Assembly: GCA_013399305.1 (NCBI GenBank)
Contig: VXAI01000092.1
Coordinates: 921,997 to 985,996, forward strand
Direction: 5' to 3'
From: Rostratula benghalensis
Lineage: Eukaryota > Chordata > Aves > Charadriiformes > Rostratulidae
Length of the DNA stretch: 64,000 nucleotides
Shown here: piece by piece, positions 63,001 through 64,000 of the stretch
Position numbering within the stretch: position 1 is the stretch's first letter
How the letters are laid out: the number at the start of each line of letters is the position of its first letter
Made by a program: the position numbers and the translations under genes
The notes under the pieces: model-generated
What the model was told of the DNA's origin: nothing
Seen by the model: the letters and a program-made list of their open reading frames with translations, nothing else
Databases searched by the model: none

Positions 63001-63639
63001 CTCGTTTGGATCAGATTTAATTGAACAAAAGCTTTATTTTAATTTGCCTGTGCTGTTCGGGTGAAATGATGAATTTATTTTTTTTCCCCTATTACTTAGG
63101 GAAATACTTTTCAGGAAAAACTGTTACTGTTTTTTATTTGCACATAAACTGCATTTTAACTCTTTGTGCCTATTCATTTCAGAGTTCACAAAAACTCAGC
63201 TATGTTGGAGGATTTTGTCCTGCATGGTCTCAAGGCTTTTTCTCCAGATTACAATTTTAACTGCTAGTGCTGACTCTGTTCCTCTCTGCTGATGTAACGT
63301 GCCTATTTTTGCTCCAGGTTATGTTTATGTCACTACCATTGTTTGACAGGATTATTTTCATTTCAAACTAGCATAGCCATGCCAGATCTGAAAGGAATGA
63401 AACACTGTTTGAACCTATGACAGATGATTTTCAGGGTATATTAGTGGGTGCCATACTTGTGTGTTTGATGTAGCCTATGTTGTAAGAACAGGATTTTCTG
63501 GTATAGCTAAAGCAATGCAATTGCACTGGCACAGACCTTTTGGTTGAGAGAGGACAGTGAGAAGGATTCAGACCTGACTATTTATTCAAGGACTTTCTTA
63601 ATTGTAGCCTTGTAATGGAAAAACGAATAAATTCTGTTT

Positions 63640-63880
63640 TCAGGGGAATGATAGCAGAGAAACAGAGAACGAGTGATTCTGCAATGAGTTCATAGCGGAC
63701 CTGGAATAAGATCCAGGAGTCCTGCCATCAGGTCTCACGTGAAGCGTAAAGTCTGCTCACTCCCATATATCTCATCTTCTCTTTCAAATGGTCTACCACT
63801 TTGTGACAAGCTTATCTCATTTAGACTGTGTCCCCTTCTGGGCAGTTTGGAGTGTGCCAGGTAGTGGAGTCTCATTTGAT
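63640..63880. mobile_element. Possible ancient MIR/L3-like SINE or LINE relic
   Basis: The phrases GACCTGGAATAAGATCCAGGAGTCCTG, TGGTCTACCACT and CATTTAGACTGTGTCCCCTTCTGGGCAG (quoted for order) recall phrases common in old amniote MIR/L2/L3-type elements. The match is from memory of such repeats and is weak. Confidence 0.3.
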
Positions 63881-64000
63881 CAACATCTATTACATATATA
63901 ACTTACGTTATAAAACTGTTCTTAGTATTTAACTTCTTATAATGTATTTGTTGAATCCCACTGATTGAGTATTAAAAGTTTGGGACACTTTTCTTCTTTA

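Larger units (their letters stand above)
42235..64000 (+). other. STK3: STK3 intron, 5' part (downstream end outside window)
   Basis: This stretch starts at a consensus donor and runs to the window end. I could not find any frame resembling the SARAH domain (key residues LEELQMRLKALDPMM), so the intron exceeds 21.7 kb. That conclusion rests on reading by eye. It contains CR1 fragments (43.75, 54.9-56.25 and 59.3 kb), a GT-rich tract near 43.3 kb, microsatellites near 50.2 kb, an assembly gap at 50697, an RFX motif at 53911 and long stretches without recognisable elements. Confidence 0.8.

Noticed and set aside
42235..64000. SARAH-domain exon of STK3
   Set aside because: Looked for LEELQ, ALDPMM and KKRRQQNF coding strings in + frames by eye and found none; inferred to lie downstream.
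1..64000. tRNA, rRNA, CRISPR array, prokaryotic operon or viral genome
   Set aside because: No cloverleaf, regular spacer array, dense gene packing or viral coding block was seen; the window is vertebrate intronic DNA.

Overview
This window is avian nuclear DNA: AT-rich intronic sequence strewn with CR1 LINE fragments, the dominant bird/reptile retrotransposon. The only host gene I can support is STK3 (MST2), the Ste20-type kinase of the Hippo pathway. It runs left to right on the + strand and is incomplete at both ends.

Four coding exons were read with canonical GT/AG borders: 20066-20203, 22068-22193, 34989-35181 and 42059-42234. They join without frame loss into 211 codons, corresponding to residues 229-439 of the 491-residue human protein as I remember it. 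They cover the end of the kinase C-lobe, the acidic coiled linker, the caspase site (DELD/S), seven Thr-Met phospho-docking motifs and the segment up to the SARAH domain. Exons for residues 1-228 lie upstream of the window. The SARAH exon(s), about 52 residues, lie beyond its right edge.

Layout: 1-20065 is the 3' part of a large intron (>20 kb). It holds CR1 pieces, a microsatellite, an orphan exon-like open frame at 14939-15085 and a reverse-transcriptase-like relic near 13.8 kb. 20-22 kb holds two exons and a 1.9 kb intron. 22194-34988 is a 12.8 kb intron with the longest CR1 copy (about 1.6 kb) and a 30-nt T tract just upstream of the next exon. 35182-42058 is a 6.9 kb intron with a local ~228 bp direct duplication. 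42235-64000 is the 5' part of another very large intron (>21.7 kb), with a CR1 cluster at 54.9-56.3 kb, an RFX X-box, a 5-base assembly gap and possible non-coding regulatory blocks.

I see no tRNA, rRNA, CRISPR, operon or prokaryotic feature. I found no convincing undescribed system. The most useful leads are the orphan exon-like frame, the T tract at the exon 34989 acceptor, the local duplication, the X-box and a substitution at a usually invariant kinase proline.
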